Part shown: positions 20,338-29,844 of the stretch, piece by piece
Layout: each line of letters starts with the position of its first letter
How positions within the stretch are numbered: the stretch's first letter is position 1
Source of the DNA: Domibacillus epiphyticus
Lineage (GTDB): Bacteria; Bacillota; Bacilli; Bacillales; Domibacillaceae
Assembly: GCF_001975785.1 (NCBI RefSeq)
Contig: NZ_MSFI01000025.1
Coordinates: 1 to 64,000 of the forward strand
Direction: 5' to 3'
Length of the DNA: 64,000 nt
Made by a program: the position numbers and the translations under genes
Notes under the pieces: generated by a model
Told to the model about the DNA's origin: nothing
Databases searched by the model: none
The model's input: the letters and a program-made list of their open reading frames with translations, nothing else

Positions 20338-21108
20338 TTACAAATCTACTTTCAATGAGCGGACGGCTTTAGCTACGTTTCCAGCCCGCATTAATGTTTC
20401 ACCGACAAGGAGAGCTTTTGCGCCGGCTTCTTTTAAACGAATCGCATCTTCTTGTGACTTAATCCCGCTTTCGGAAACGAAAATGGCATTTTCTTTTCCA
20501 TACGAACGAAGCAGCCGTTCTGTTGTTGATAAATTCGTCTCAAAGGTATGGAGATTACGGTTATTAATCCCGATGATGTTTGCTTCCATTTTCAGGGCGC
20601 GCTCCATTTCTGCTTCATCGTGCACTTCGACAAGAACGTCCAGTCCATGCTCTTTTGAATGGCGGTATAATCTATTCATCTCCTCGTCGTTCAAAGCAGC
20701 GGCAATTAATAGGATGATGTCGCCGCCAGATGCGTACGCCCGGTCAATCTGCACTTCATCAATTATAAAATCTTTATTTAACACCGGAATAGGAATATTT
20801 GCTTTTACCGCTTTTAAATCATCCATTGTCCCTTTGAAAAACGGCGTATCGGTCAACACTGAAACGGCATCCGCCCCATTGTCAGCATAAATCTTCGCCT
20901 GTTCGACTGGATCCACTCCAAGGTTAATATCCCCTTTAGAAGGCGAAGCGCGCTTTACTTCAGAGATTAAAGCCATTGTTTTTGACGACACGACACGGTC
21001 GTAGAACGAAACCGGTGTCCGGTCTGTTTCGTAAGAAAGCGCCGACTGCTTCAACAGCGCCACTTCTTCACGTTTTTTGTCAATTATTTTGTCTAAAATC
21101 GTAGTCAT
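20338..21108 (-). CDS. trpC: Indole-3-glycerol phosphate synthase
   Basis: 256-aa TIM-barrel enzyme. Active-site motifs include 'LISEVKRASPSKGDI', 'PVLNKDFIIDEVQI' and 'IIGINNRNLHTFE'. ATGA overlap with the upstream trpGD stop; separate from trpF, unlike the E. coli fusion. Confidence 0.97.
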   Translation of the reverse strand: MTTILDKIIDKKREEVALLKQSALSYETDRTPVSFYDRVVSSKTMALISEVKRASPSKGDINLGVDPVEQAKIYADNGADAVSVLTDTPFFKGTMDDLKAVKANIPIPVLNKDFIIDEVQIDRAYASGGDIILLIAAALNDEEMNRLYRHSKEHGLDVLVEVHDEAEMERALKMEANIIGINNRNLHTFETNLSTTERLLRSYGKENAIFVSESGIKSQEDAIRLKEAGAKALLVGETLMRAGNVAKAVRSLKVDL

Positions 21109-22718
21109 CCTGTCACCACTGCTTTCTTCCGTGATTTTGAATATTCGACAAGGTAGTTTAATTTTTCTAGAGCAGCACCGGAATCGATACTTTCTTCCGC
21201 CATCACGACACCTTCACGAACTGTCTCTGCTTTTCCGCTCGCGAATAGCCCGATTCCCGCATTTAACACAATCGTGTCACGCGGCGCTCCACGTTCACCT
21301 TCTAAAACGCGTTTCAAGATTTCCGCATTTTCAATTGCTTCTCCACCTTTAATTTCTTCAAGGGAGTATTCAGGCAGTCCGGCTGTTTCAGCAGTCACGA
21401 TCATTCTTTCTGTTTTCCCGTTATCCAAGACAACCAGGTGATTTTCCCCGGCTAGTGATGCTTCATCCATGAAGCCGGCACCGTTTAACACAACAGCACG
21501 TTTACGTCCGAGACGGTGTAACACCTCCGCCATCATTTCCAGCATATCGCGGCGGTATATACCGAGCAGCTGCGTATCAAGTGTCACCGGATTCGTAAGC
21601 GGTCCAATCAAGTTAAAAATCGTTGGGATTTTCAAATCACGCCGCACTTTCATAATCCGTTTTAGTTTCGGATGAACGTGAGGTGCAAATAAAAACGTAA
21701 TACCGTTTTCGTCAAGAAGGCGGTCCGTTTCATCGGCCAGAAAGTCAAGCGAAACTCCAAGATGTTCAAGAACGTCTGCACTTCCTGTTTTACTCGATAC
21801 ACTCCGGTTTCCGTGTTTGGCTACTTTTACACCCGCGCCGGCTAATACAAACGCCGATGTTGTGCTAATATTAAAGCTTTGCGAACCATCACCGCCTGTA
21901 CCACAGTTGTCCATTACATTTTTCCATGTTGTACGAGTGGACACCGCATTTTGACGGAGTACATGAACAAGTGCCGCGATTTCATCAACTGTTTCCCCTT
22001 TCGCTTTCAAAGCCATAAGGAAAGCTGCAATTTCACTGTCCGACACATCTTCCTGTAGAATTTCTGAAACAGCATCTTCCATTTCAGCAAACGTTAATGA
22101 TTCACCATTCGATAATTTTAATAAATGCTTCTTCATATTTTTTTCCTTCCGGTATGAACGGAAAAATTCGCTCAGCAATTCATCACCGACCTGTGTGCCG
22201 ATCGATTCAGGGTGAAATTGAAGACCAAATACCGGATATTCCTTATGCCGAATCGCCATAATCTCATTGTCATCTGTCGATTCTGCCATAATTTCCAGCT
22301 TCGGATTCAACGTGTTCCGGTCAACAGAAAGCGAATGGTAACGCATGACGGGCACCGGCCCTTGAACAGCTGAAAACAATCCCTTTCCTTCGTGGCGAAC
22401 CATTGACAATTTACCATGTTTAATCGTTTTGGCTTGAATAACCTCCGTTCCAAATGCCGCTGCAATCGCCTGATGACCTAGGCAGATTCCCAGGATCGGA
22501 ATGCGGTGGTAAAAAGCATGCACCACTTCGATAGAAATTCCGGCTTCCTCCGGTGTGCCCGGTCCCGGTGAAATGACAATCGCTTCCGGCTCCATCGCTT
22601 CTATTTCATTGATCGTAATTTCATCATTGCGCACAACACGCACATTTTTTCCAATACGGCCAATTTGCTGATACAAGTTATATGTGAAAGAATCGTAGTT
22701 ATCAATAAGTAATATCAT
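21105..22718 (-). CDS. trpGD: Bifunctional anthranilate synthase glutaminase / anthranilate phosphoribosyltransferase (TrpG-TrpD fusion)
   Basis: 537-aa fusion. Residues 1 to about 190 are a class I glutamine amidotransferase with nucleophile Cys in 'GICLGHQAIA' and His-Glu in 'LQFHPES'. Residues 195-537 are anthranilate phosphoribosyltransferase with the PRPP loop 'CGTGGDGSQSFNIST' and 'KHGNRSVSSKTGSAD'. Bacillus species usually carry trpG and trpD as separate genes, or use PabA as glutaminase. At the junction, codon 195 is ATG (22136-22134), preceded by GGAAGGAAAAAAT, a usable ribosome-binding site, so free TrpD could also be made. It overlaps trpE and trpC by ATGA. Confidence 0.95.
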   Translation of the reverse strand: MILLIDNYDSFTYNLYQQIGRIGKNVRVVRNDEITINEIEAMEPEAIVISPGPGTPEEAGISIEVVHAFYHRIPILGICLGHQAIAAAFGTEVIQAKTIKHGKLSMVRHEGKGLFSAVQGPVPVMRYHSLSVDRNTLNPKLEIMAESTDDNEIMAIRHKEYPVFGLQFHPESIGTQVGDELLSEFFRSYRKEKNMKKHLLKLSNGESLTFAEMEDAVSEILQEDVSDSEIAAFLMALKAKGETVDEIAALVHVLRQNAVSTRTTWKNVMDNCGTGGDGSQSFNISTTSAFVLAGAGVKVAKHGNRSVSSKTGSADVLEHLGVSLDFLADETDRLLDENGITFLFAPHVHPKLKRIMKVRRDLKIPTIFNLIGPLTNPVTLDTQLLGIYRRDMLEMMAEVLHRLGRKRAVVLNGAGFMDEASLAGENHLVVLDNGKTERMIVTAETAGLPEYSLEEIKGGEAIENAEILKRVLEGERGAPRDTIVLNAGIGLFASGKAETVREGVVMAEESIDSGAALEKLNYLVEYSKSRKKAVVTG

Positions 22719-24109
22719 TTCTGCACCTCCAGTAACGCTTTCGCTTTATGCATTGTTTCTTCATATTCTGTATTTGGGACGGAATCGTAGACGATTCCCG
22801 CTCCGGCTTGAACGTGAGCCGTATTGTCTTTAATGACCATTGTACGGATGGCAAGTGCAAAATCCATATTGCCTGTTGCAGATAAATACCCGACTGCCCC
22901 CGAATAAACACCACGCTTCACCGGCTCGAGGTCATTAATAATTTGCATCGCCCGGATTTTTGGTGCGCCGGATACCGTTCCAGCCGGCAAGCAGGCAGTT
23001 AGTGCATCCAGTGGATGGTACTCGTCTTTCAATTCTCCGGATACTTCAGAAACGATATGCATGACGTGTTTGTACCGCTCGATTTTCATATACTTATCAA
23101 GTGTAACTGAACCGATTTCGGAAATTTTGCCGACATCATTGCGGCCAAGGTCGACAAGCATGCGGTGTTCCGCTATTTCTTTTTCATCCGCCAGCAATTC
23201 TTCTGCCAGCATTGCATCTTCTTCCGATGACTTGCCTCGAGGGCGTGTTCCAGCAATTGGATTTGTTGTCACCGTCTTATTGTTTACTTTAACAAGACTT
23301 TCCGGCGATGTCCCTAGCACTGTATACCCGTCAAAATCGATATAGAACATATATGGAGACGGGTTCGATGTGCGAAGGCGGCGATACAGTGTAAACGGAT
23401 CGCCTTCAAACGGGGAAGATAGACGCTGTGAAAGCACAACCTGGAAAATGTCCCCGCGAATAATATGTTCTTTTGCTTTTTCAACCATTTCACAAAATGC
23501 CGACCGTTCAATTTTTGACGTGAAGGCAAGTACATTCGTTTCATGGCCGGCGAACGGTTTTTGATCGGAATGAATCTCTGAATATACCTTTTCAATTGCG
23601 GCTTCCATTTCATTTTCCGACCGTCCGCCAAATAAATCAGCCGCGACAATCGACACCTTTTGCGTCAAATGATCATACACGACAAATGTATCATAAAACA
23701 ACATATGAACGTCCGGCATTTCCAGCTCATCCGGAAGTGGCTCTCCAATTTTTTCTTCAAAAAACACGGTATCATATCCAATGTACCCTGCTGCACCTCC
23801 GAAAAACGGAAATGGGTAATCATTGTCCCCTTGAACAGGCATGATTTCTTTTAATTTGTCCATGAATTTTCCGGAACCTGTTTCTATCGTGCCATCTTTC
23901 TTCGTTATCGAATAACCACTGCCATCCGCTGTGAATTGTGCGATAGGATCAACGGCTAAAAATGAATAACGGCCGCTTTCTTCATGTTTTGCTGAGCTTT
24001 CAAATAACATTTTTTGCTTTCCGCCGAGGGCATGATAAATAGAGATCGGTGTAACCATATCCCCTTCCATTTCCTTCAGTTTGTATTGGATCGTGTCCTG
24101 TAATTTCAT
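22715..24109 (-). CDS. trpE: Anthranilate synthase component I
   Basis: 464-aa chorismate-utilising enzyme that makes anthranilate with ammonia from TrpG. The core motifs 'GDIFQVVLSQRLS', 'TNPIAGTRPRG', 'EHRMLVDLGRNDVG' and 'PAGTVSGAPKIRAM' are present. Of the two close ATG codons (24115 and 24109), the second has the better distance to GAAAGGGG. First gene of the operon, placed directly after the second T-box terminator. Confidence 0.96.
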   Translation of the reverse strand: MKLQDTIQYKLKEMEGDMVTPISIYHALGGKQKMLFESSAKHEESGRYSFLAVDPIAQFTADGSGYSITKKDGTIETGSGKFMDKLKEIMPVQGDNDYPFPFFGGAAGYIGYDTVFFEEKIGEPLPDELEMPDVHMLFYDTFVVYDHLTQKVSIVAADLFGGRSENEMEAAIEKVYSEIHSDQKPFAGHETNVLAFTSKIERSAFCEMVEKAKEHIIRGDIFQVVLSQRLSSPFEGDPFTLYRRLRTSNPSPYMFYIDFDGYTVLGTSPESLVKVNNKTVTTNPIAGTRPRGKSSEEDAMLAEELLADEKEIAEHRMLVDLGRNDVGKISEIGSVTLDKYMKIERYKHVMHIVSEVSGELKDEYHPLDALTACLPAGTVSGAPKIRAMQIINDLEPVKRGVYSGAVGYLSATGNMDFALAIRTMVIKDNTAHVQAGAGIVYDSVPNTEYEETMHKAKALLEVQK

Positions 24110-24133
24110 CGTCATTTGCCCCTTTCTTTCCAT

Positions 24134-24360
24134 AAAAAAACTCCATAGATGATTATCATCTATGGAGGACGGGTTTACCCGCGGTGCCACCTCTCGTTGA
24201 AGCAAATAGCTTCCCCTTTAATCCGGTTAACGGCCGGATGCCGGGCGCTCTACTAAAACGTTCAAGCAGCCACTCACGGACCCATTCGAGCTGCCGCTGC
24301 GTGCCGGTTTCCACCATCCCGGCTCTCTTTGACGCGCTTTACAGCTGTACTTTTTCCGAT
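24134..24360 (-). ncRNA. T-box riboswitch 2 (tryptophan)
   Basis: Leader RNA immediately before trpE. Features seen on the minus strand: AGAGAGCCGGG with the distal Stem I GGUGGAAACCGGC element; a specifier loop with UGG (Trp) at 24284-24282 in GAAUGGG; the T-box AGGTGGCACCGCGGG (24192-24178); and a terminator of CTCCATAGATGAT with its complement (24141-24167) followed by seven T. The antiterminator bulge reads UGGC, which pairs with the NCCA end of a tRNA having discriminator G, as expected for tRNA-Trp. Confidence 0.92.
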
Positions 24361-24375
24361 CAACGTTTTTTCTAT

Positions 24376-24636
24376 ACAAAAAGGCCCCCTCATCGACAAA
24401 GGACGGGGAGCCGTGGTACCACCTTTATTGATCGCATGACACGATCCACTTTAACGGCAGAAAGTCTGCCTGTCCATGTAACGTAAGACGTACGCCGGAG
24501 CCTACTGCTAATTGGTTCGGTCCGGAAGCTCAGAAGCCCATTCACAATGTGTTCTGCACCGGCTCGCACCAACCGCCGGCTCTCTATGGCATTCTTCATT
24601 GCTACTCTTCTTCATCATTGCTAATTTATTTGAATA
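24376..24636 (-). ncRNA. T-box riboswitch 1 (tryptophan), upstream copy of a tandem pair
   Basis: A second complete T-box lies upstream of the first. It has AGAGAGCCGGCGGUUGGUG and GAGCCGG of Stem I; specifier UGG at 24540-24538 in GAAUGGG; the T-box AAAGGTGGTACCACGG (24426-24411); and a terminator with GGCTCCC and GGGGGCC arms followed by TTTTT (24376-24412). Its antiterminator bulge reads UGGU, unlike the UGGC of copy 2. Tandem tryptophan T-boxes are known from the trp operon of the B. anthracis/cereus group, so the arrangement itself has precedent. Confidence 0.9.
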
Positions 24637-24642
24637 TTTATT

Positions 24643-24671
24643 ATCATAATACAATTTTTTAAATAATTCAA
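24643..24671 (-). promoter_or_regulatory. trp operon promoter
   Basis: The minus strand has TTGAAT (24671-24666), a 17-bp spacer and TATGAT (24648-24643), directly upstream of the first T-box. The -35 overlaps the stop of the preceding acetyltransferase gene. Confidence 0.7.
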
Positions 24672-25333
24672 CTGTTTTTAAAAGGATTTTTCCATTCCAT
24701 TAACGCTGCACAGTTTCCCGATTCCTCGTCATCAAGGTAATTGTGGACGACATCCACAGGTACACGCCCGACACGCATTAAAAACGTCGTCACCGGATCA
24801 TTTAATTCACCTGTTATCACTTTATCCAAATATTGCTCGGGTGATAATTCCGCCGCATGTTTATGATAACCCGGCATGCGTCCTCCGCCAAGAAGCCGGT
24901 CAAGGTTCAACTCGATAACCGTTTCGTACATCGCCTGCATCAATTTTTTTCCTATGCCAAGTTTTCGGAATGCAGGTTTAACGCTAATATCGACGACATA
25001 GAGCGTATTGCCGTTTGGATTGTGATTACGGATATACCCGTTGTCAGTGATTTCTTCCCATGAGTGTTTATCGCCATGCGAATAATTGACGATCAAGGCA
25101 GTCATTGAACCGACAATTTCGCCATCAATTTCCACACAAAATGCGCCGTCCGGAAACATTTCTACATGATTCGTAAGCTGTTCCTCATTCCACCATAGTT
25201 CTTCTGGAAAAGGAGGTGGAAAACATTCTTTTTGAACAGCAAGGAGCGCTTCAAAGTCCGGTTTCGTATAGTGGCGAATAACCGCTTTAATAGGTGTCCG
25301 GTCACGAAACGCAAAATATTCCTGATAATACAT
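24668..25333 (-). CDS. GNAT family N-acetyltransferase
   Basis: 221-aa acetyltransferase with a GNAT fold. The acetyl-CoA loop is seen in 'VVDISVKPAFRKLGIGKKLMQAMYETV' (pattern R/Q-x-x-G-x-G/A). It is translated in a unit with the upstream nitrilase-family gene: the stop and start share one base (TAATG). In B. subtilis YhcX similar GNAT and nitrilase domains are fused in one polypeptide, so the two products here probably act together. Substrate unknown. Confidence 0.85.
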   Translation of the reverse strand: MYYQEYFAFRDRTPIKAVIRHYTKPDFEALLAVQKECFPPPFPEELWWNEEQLTNHVEMFPDGAFCVEIDGEIVGSMTALIVNYSHGDKHSWEEITDNGYIRNHNPNGNTLYVVDISVKPAFRKLGIGKKLMQAMYETVIELNLDRLLGGGRMPGYHKHAAELSPEQYLDKVITGELNDPVTTFLMRVGRVPVDVVHNYLDDEESGNCAALMEWKNPFKNS

Positions 25334-26199
25334 TACTCTGTCTCCCAGTCCGGGTACAAATCAGTCCGGCGATCACGCCAAGTCGTCACCGAGCCTTTTT
25401 GTCGAACCTCATATAATAAAGATAAATCAAGGTCTGCGGTAATGATCATATCATCATTCATAATCCCTTCTGACAAAATACCCCCCGGTGGAAATGGAAT
25501 ATCGTTCGGGGTAATAATGGAAGCCTGGCCGACATTTGCACGCATTAAATCGACAGTTGGAAGAGAACCGACTGTGCCCGTGCCGACGACATATACCTGG
25601 TTTTCCACTGCACGTGCGTGGCTCGTATAGCGGACACGGTGGAAGCCGTGACGGTCATCCGTACAGGAAGGACAGAAAATAACATCAGCTCCACGTGCTT
25701 TCGCCATACGGACTATTTCCGGGAATTCAATGTCATAGCACGTGAGAATGGCAATCGTCCCTTTTTCTGTTTCAAAAACTCGGAATGATTCTCCCTGCTG
25801 CATGTTCCAGCCTTCCACTTCAGCCGGAGTAATATGGAGCTTCGGCTGCATCTGGAACGAGCCCTCCGGATAAAATAAGTAGGCGGTGTTTTGGATGCCG
25901 TCTCCTGATGCGGTTACGTGTGTCCCTGCGATAATATGAACATTATATTTACGGGCAAATTCAGAGAAAATACGTTCAAATTGCAAGGTGAATGATGGCA
26001 AATCCGTAATCTTTAAAGCCTCTCCCGTTTGCTCGTCTCCGATTGAGAGAAGCTGTGTTGTGAAAAACTCAGGAAATAAAATAAATTCTGCTTCAAACTC
26101 CATCGCTGTTTTTATATAATGCTCACATTGTGCCGCGAAATCGTCAAATGAGTTGATGGTGTGTAAGTGATACTGAACTGCTGATACGCGCATTTTCAA
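25333..26199 (-). CDS. Carbon-nitrogen hydrolase (nitrilase superfamily)
   Basis: 288-aa nitrilase-superfamily amidohydrolase. The catalytic triad is visible: Glu in 'FILFPEFFT' (about 44), Lys in 'QPKLHITPAE', and Cys in 'AILTCYDIEFPE'. The family hydrolyses amides or carbamoyl groups. It is coupled to the downstream GNAT gene; the same two domains occur fused in YhcX-type proteins, where GNAT comes first. The substrate cannot be inferred. Confidence 0.88.
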   Translation of the reverse strand: MKMRVSAVQYHLHTINSFDDFAAQCEHYIKTAMEFEAEFILFPEFFTTQLLSIGDEQTGEALKITDLPSFTLQFERIFSEFARKYNVHIIAGTHVTASGDGIQNTAYLFYPEGSFQMQPKLHITPAEVEGWNMQQGESFRVFETEKGTIAILTCYDIEFPEIVRMAKARGADVIFCPSCTDDRHGFHRVRYTSHARAVENQVYVVGTGTVGSLPTVDLMRANVGQASIITPNDIPFPPGGILSEGIMNDDMIITADLDLSLLYEVRQKGSVTTWRDRRTDLYPDWETE

Positions 26200-26267
26200 A
26201 ATGCATCGCCCCCTTAAAATTTATTCATTATCTGCTTTTAACCTAGAGGAAATGTGTATTTTTTGCA

Positions 26268-26295
26268 AGAAAAAAGAACGGCCTAAAAGCCGTTC
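26268..26295 (-). terminator. Terminator upstream of the nitrilase gene
   Basis: GAACGGC (26276-26282) and GCCGTTC (26289-26295) form a 7-bp stem; the minus strand then has TTTTTTCTT. It is a second stop signal behind the thr operon. Confidence 0.7.
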
Positions 26296-26403
26296 AACGT
26301 CGGATGAACAATTCAGTCTCAAAAGAGGGGGTTAATGAGAATGAATCTCAATTTCAATTATAACGTGATATTTAAAAAAGTCAACTCCGACTTACCCTAT
26401 TTT

Positions 26404-26440
26404 CTTAAAAAGAAATATCCGGCGAAATCATTCGCCGGAT
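26404..26440 (-). terminator. Terminator at the end of the thr operon
   Basis: ATCCGGCGAA (26417-26426) and TTCGCCGGAT (26431-26440) form a perfect 10-bp stem overlapping the last codons of thrB, followed by T-rich sequence on the minus strand. Confidence 0.8.
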
Positions 26441-27330
26441 TGAATCCATTTTGGACCTGTTGAATCTACGTTTAATAGCAGTACATTGCAATCATTAAAT
26501 GTCGCGCGGTATTGTTCCGCGATCCCCTGTCCTTTCCCACGAGGAGCAACAGTCAGTACGGTCGGGCCTGCACCGCTGATAACCGTTGCATACGCACCAT
26601 GATTACGTGCCAGTTCACGAGCAGGCATAAACTCTTTAATTAGTGTTTTACGGTAGGGCTCGTGGAACACGTCGCGTTCCATCATTCGGCCCGCTGTTTC
26701 ATAATCGTGCTGCATAAAAGCTGCTACAAGCATATTAGACACAGCACTTCCAAGCACTGCGTCCTTACGATCAAAAGCAGCTGGCAATACATTACGCGCA
26801 TCTTCTGTTTTCAGCTCATATGGCGGAACAAGTGCAATTAAATCAATGTCCGGTGAAGGCAGCTTCAACAGTTCTGCTGTTTCACCAAGTGATACACCAC
26901 ATACCATGCCGCCGAAAAGAGACGCGCCGATATTATCGGGATGCCCTTCAAATTGGTCACCGATGTTCAATTTTTCCGCATCGGTAAGTTGTAAATTCGC
27001 TAATTTATCTGCGATTTCAATTCCGGCAGCAATAGCGGCTGCGCTGCTCCCAAGACCTCGTGCGAGGGGAATATCACTTTCAAGCACCGCTTCGAACGGA
27101 GCCATTTCAACCCCGCGAAGTGCGGCTGTTTTTTTTGCAACGACAGCTATTAAATGGCGTTCATCTTCCGGAAGTCCACTTAAAAGAGCCGACCGGTGTG
27201 AAAATTTCCACCGGTCAGACTGTGTAACATTTACGGTTAAATAAAGATCGAAGGCAAGGCCGATTGAGTCGAATCCCGGCCCTAAATTGGCCGTGCTTGC
27301 CGGCACTTTTAATAGGCCGGACTTACTCAT
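26428..27330 (-). CDS. thrB: Homoserine kinase
   Basis: 300-aa GHMP kinase that phosphorylates homoserine. The N-terminal '[22 protein letters not shown]' and the ATP loop '[17 protein letters not shown]' are diagnostic. ATGA-type overlap with thrC. Last gene of hom-thrC-thrB. Confidence 0.96.
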   Translation of the reverse strand: MSKSGLLKVPASTANLGPGFDSIGLAFDLYLTVNVTQSDRWKFSHRSALLSGLPEDERHLIAVVAKKTAALRGVEMAPFEAVLESDIPLARGLGSSAAAIAAGIEIADKLANLQLTDAEKLNIGDQFEGHPDNIGASLFGGMVCGVSLGETAELLKLPSPDIDLIALVPPYELKTEDARNVLPAAFDRKDAVLGSAVSNMLVAAFMQHDYETAGRMMERDVFHEPYRKTLIKEFMPARELARNHGAYATVISGAGPTVLTVAPRGKGQGIAEQYRATFNDCNVLLLNVDSTGPKWIQSGE

Positions 27331-28391
27331 GCCTTTACAACTCCCTTAATGAAATCAAATACTGCCTCTTCACTGTTTGGCAATACAGTTGGTTTTTTCT
27401 CGATTTGTGCGATCGCTGTCTGTGGATCTTTTAAACCGTTGCCTGTTAATACTGCAACGATGTTTGCACCCTGCTCAATTTCGCCGGATTTCACGTGTTT
27501 AATGATGCCTGCAATAGATGCGTTTGACGCAGGCTCTGCAAAAATACCTTCTTCTCTTGTCATCATTTCATACGCTTCTAAAATTTCAGCGTCTGTTACG
27601 AAATCAATTTTACCGTTTGATTCATCTCGTGCTGCTTCAGCGAACTTCCAGCTTGCCGGGTTTCCGATACGGATCGCTGTTGCCACCGTTTCCGGCTGTG
27701 CAATTGGAGCACCTTGTACGATAGCTGCGGCACCTTCTGCTTCAAAACCGTGCATGCGCGGAAGACCCGTGCCGAATTTTTCGTTATATTCTTTAAACCC
27801 TTTCCAGTATGCAGTAATGTTACCTGCGTTGCCGACAGGAATAGCAAGTACATCCGGTGCCTTGCCAAGCTGGTCGCACACCTCAAATGCTGCTGTTTTC
27901 TGCCCTTCAATTCGGTATGGGTTTACAGAGTTCACTAGCGTGATCGGGGACATTTCGCTAATATTGCGCACCATTGTGAGCGCTTCGTCAAAGTTTCCTT
28001 CGATCGCCAAAATTTCGGCACCGTACATCATCGCTTGCGCCAGTTTACCCATTGCGATTTTTCCGTCTGGAATGACAACGATGGTTTTCATTCCGGCACG
28101 TGAAGCATACGCCGCAGCTGCAGCAGACGTATTGCCTGTTGATGCGCAAATAACCGTATTGCTTCCTTCTTCTTTCGCTTTCGCAACCGCCATTACCATC
28201 CCACGGTCTTTAAATGAACCAGTCGGGTTGGCGCCTTCTACTTTCACGTGAATATTAACGCCAAGTTTTTTCGAAATATTTACAAGTGGAATAAGCGGTG
28301 TATTTCCTTCCATTAAAGAAAGCATTGGTGTATTTTCGTTCACCGGTAAAAATTCTTTATATTGTTGTAATAACCCTTCCCATTTTGCCAT
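27327..28391 (-). CDS. thrC: Threonine synthase
   Basis: 354-aa PLP-dependent enzyme converting O-phosphohomoserine to threonine. The PLP lysine is in '[18 protein letters not shown]'; '[14 protein letters not shown]' is the phosphate-interacting loop. It shares its first base with the hom stop (TAATG). Confidence 0.96.
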   Translation of the reverse strand: MAKWEGLLQQYKEFLPVNENTPMLSLMEGNTPLIPLVNISKKLGVNIHVKVEGANPTGSFKDRGMVMAVAKAKEEGSNTVICASTGNTSAAAAAYASRAGMKTIVVIPDGKIAMGKLAQAMMYGAEILAIEGNFDEALTMVRNISEMSPITLVNSVNPYRIEGQKTAAFEVCDQLGKAPDVLAIPVGNAGNITAYWKGFKEYNEKFGTGLPRMHGFEAEGAAAIVQGAPIAQPETVATAIRIGNPASWKFAEAARDESNGKIDFVTDAEILEAYEMMTREEGIFAEPASNASIAGIIKHVKSGEIEQGANIVAVLTGNGLKDPQTAIAQIEKKPTVLPNSEEAVFDFIKGVVKA

Positions 28392-29692
28392 TACTTCGCA
28401 CCTTCTCCTTCGACGCGGTAGAAACTTTCTATTGAATGTACAACCGCTAAATCTTTAATTTGTTCTTGCATTTTTTGATAGTTTTCCAAAGACGCTTTAT
28501 GTGTCACGATGACAATTTCCGCTACGCCTTCTTCATCAAGAGGCAGCTGGAGAATTTTTTCGAAACTGATTGAATTTGACGAGAACAACTTCGTTAGCTC
28601 TGAAAACGCACCGACTTCATCACGTACATGCAGACGAATAAAGTACTTTGCATATTTTTCTTCCGCCGTCTTTAATTGCTTTTCAAATTGCGGCGCTGAA
28701 ATGCTCTGGCCATTAACACCGAGACGCATATTTGTAATGACCGCAACAAGGTCGCTGACAATCGATGTGGCTGTTGGAAGGCTTCCCGCACCAGGTCCAT
28801 AAAACATTGTTTCGCCAACCGCTTCACCATATACATAAACGGCATTAAATTCGTCATTGACGGCCGCAAGCGGATGGTCATTTGATAAAAATGTCGGCTG
28901 GACGCTAACTTCCGCCCGTGCATCTGATTGATCCGCGTAACCAATGAGTTTCATCGTGTAGCCGAGTGTCTGGCCGTGTTTCAAATCACTGTCCGACACT
29001 GCTGAAATACCGCTCACATCCACGTCATCTAGTTCAATGTTCATTGAAAACGCGAGGCGTGCTAGGATCGCCATTTTTCGTGCTGCATCCAATCCTTCGA
29101 CATCAGATGTCGGGTCTGCTTCAGCGAAACCAAGATCCTGCGCTTCTTTCAACGCCACATCGTAAGACATGCCTTCTTTATTCATTTTCGTCAGGATAAA
29201 GTTTGTTGTCCCATTGACAATTCCCATCAATTTTTGAATTTTATCAGAAGCAAGACCGTCAGCAAGTCCACGAATGATCGGGATGCCGCCAGCGACACTC
29301 GCTTCATAATAAAAATCACATCCGTTTTCTGCTGCGGCTTTCGACAGTTCAGAACCGTACAAAGCAACTAAGTCTTTATTCGCTGTTACGACATGCTTTT
29401 TCTGATTTAATGCATCAAGCAAATATTGCTTTGTTTGATCAATACCGCCCATCACTTCAACAATTACGTCTACATTCGGGTCATTAATGACATCATATGG
29501 ATCAAGCGTTAATGAATCTTGTGAAAGCTCCACATCACGTTTTTTCTCTACATCTTTCACGAGTACTTTCGTCACTTCAACCGGACAGCCAACACGGTGA
29601 ACAAGCTGCTCCTGGTGATTTTGAATCATCTTAACGACACCTGTGCCAACTGTTCCAAGACCGAGCAATCCTACTTTTACATTGTCTCTCAT
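28391..29692 (-). CDS. hom: Homoserine dehydrogenase
   Basis: 433-aa NAD(P)-dependent enzyme reducing aspartate semialdehyde to homoserine. Domains: Rossmann N-terminus '[15 protein letters not shown]'; the catalytic domain with '[18 protein letters not shown]' and '[10 protein letters not shown]'; and a C-terminal ACT domain ('[18 protein letters not shown]') for threonine feedback. First gene of the operon; a promoter lies 60 bp upstream. No riboswitch or T-box is visible in the short leader. Confidence 0.97.
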   Translation of the reverse strand: MRDNVKVGLLGLGTVGTGVVKMIQNHQEQLVHRVGCPVEVTKVLVKDVEKKRDVELSQDSLTLDPYDVINDPNVDVIVEVMGGIDQTKQYLLDALNQKKHVVTANKDLVALYGSELSKAAAENGCDFYYEASVAGGIPIIRGLADGLASDKIQKLMGIVNGTTNFILTKMNKEGMSYDVALKEAQDLGFAEADPTSDVEGLDAARKMAILARLAFSMNIELDDVDVSGISAVSDSDLKHGQTLGYTMKLIGYADQSDARAEVSVQPTFLSNDHPLAAVNDEFNAVYVYGEAVGETMFYGPGAGSLPTATSIVSDLVAVITNMRLGVNGQSISAPQFEKQLKTAEEKYAKYFIRLHVRDEVGAFSELTKLFSSNSISFEKILQLPLDEEGVAEIVIVTHKASLENYQKMQEQIKDLAVVHSIESFYRVEGEGAK

Positions 29693-29750
29693 CTATACGT
29701 CTCCCCATCTATGTATTTTTTAGATGTACATTTGTTTTTGTATAGTAGAC

Positions 29751-29779
29751 ATTATATCGGTCTTTCTTTCTTTTTACAA
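29751..29779 (-). promoter_or_regulatory. Putative hom-thrCB promoter
   Basis: The minus strand has TTGTAA (29779-29774), a 17-bp spacer and a perfect TATAAT (29756-29751). Confidence 0.6.
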
Positions 29780-29844
29780 CCAATTATTTTCGCAAAATAA
29801 AGTTTTTCTGCCTTTTCTAATAATAAAGAATGGCATCAACCGAT

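Noticed and set aside
27349-28251. 300-codon plus-strand ORF opposite thrC
   Set aside because: Antisense shadow of thrC, which has all catalytic motifs; it shows low-complexity composition and no start signal.
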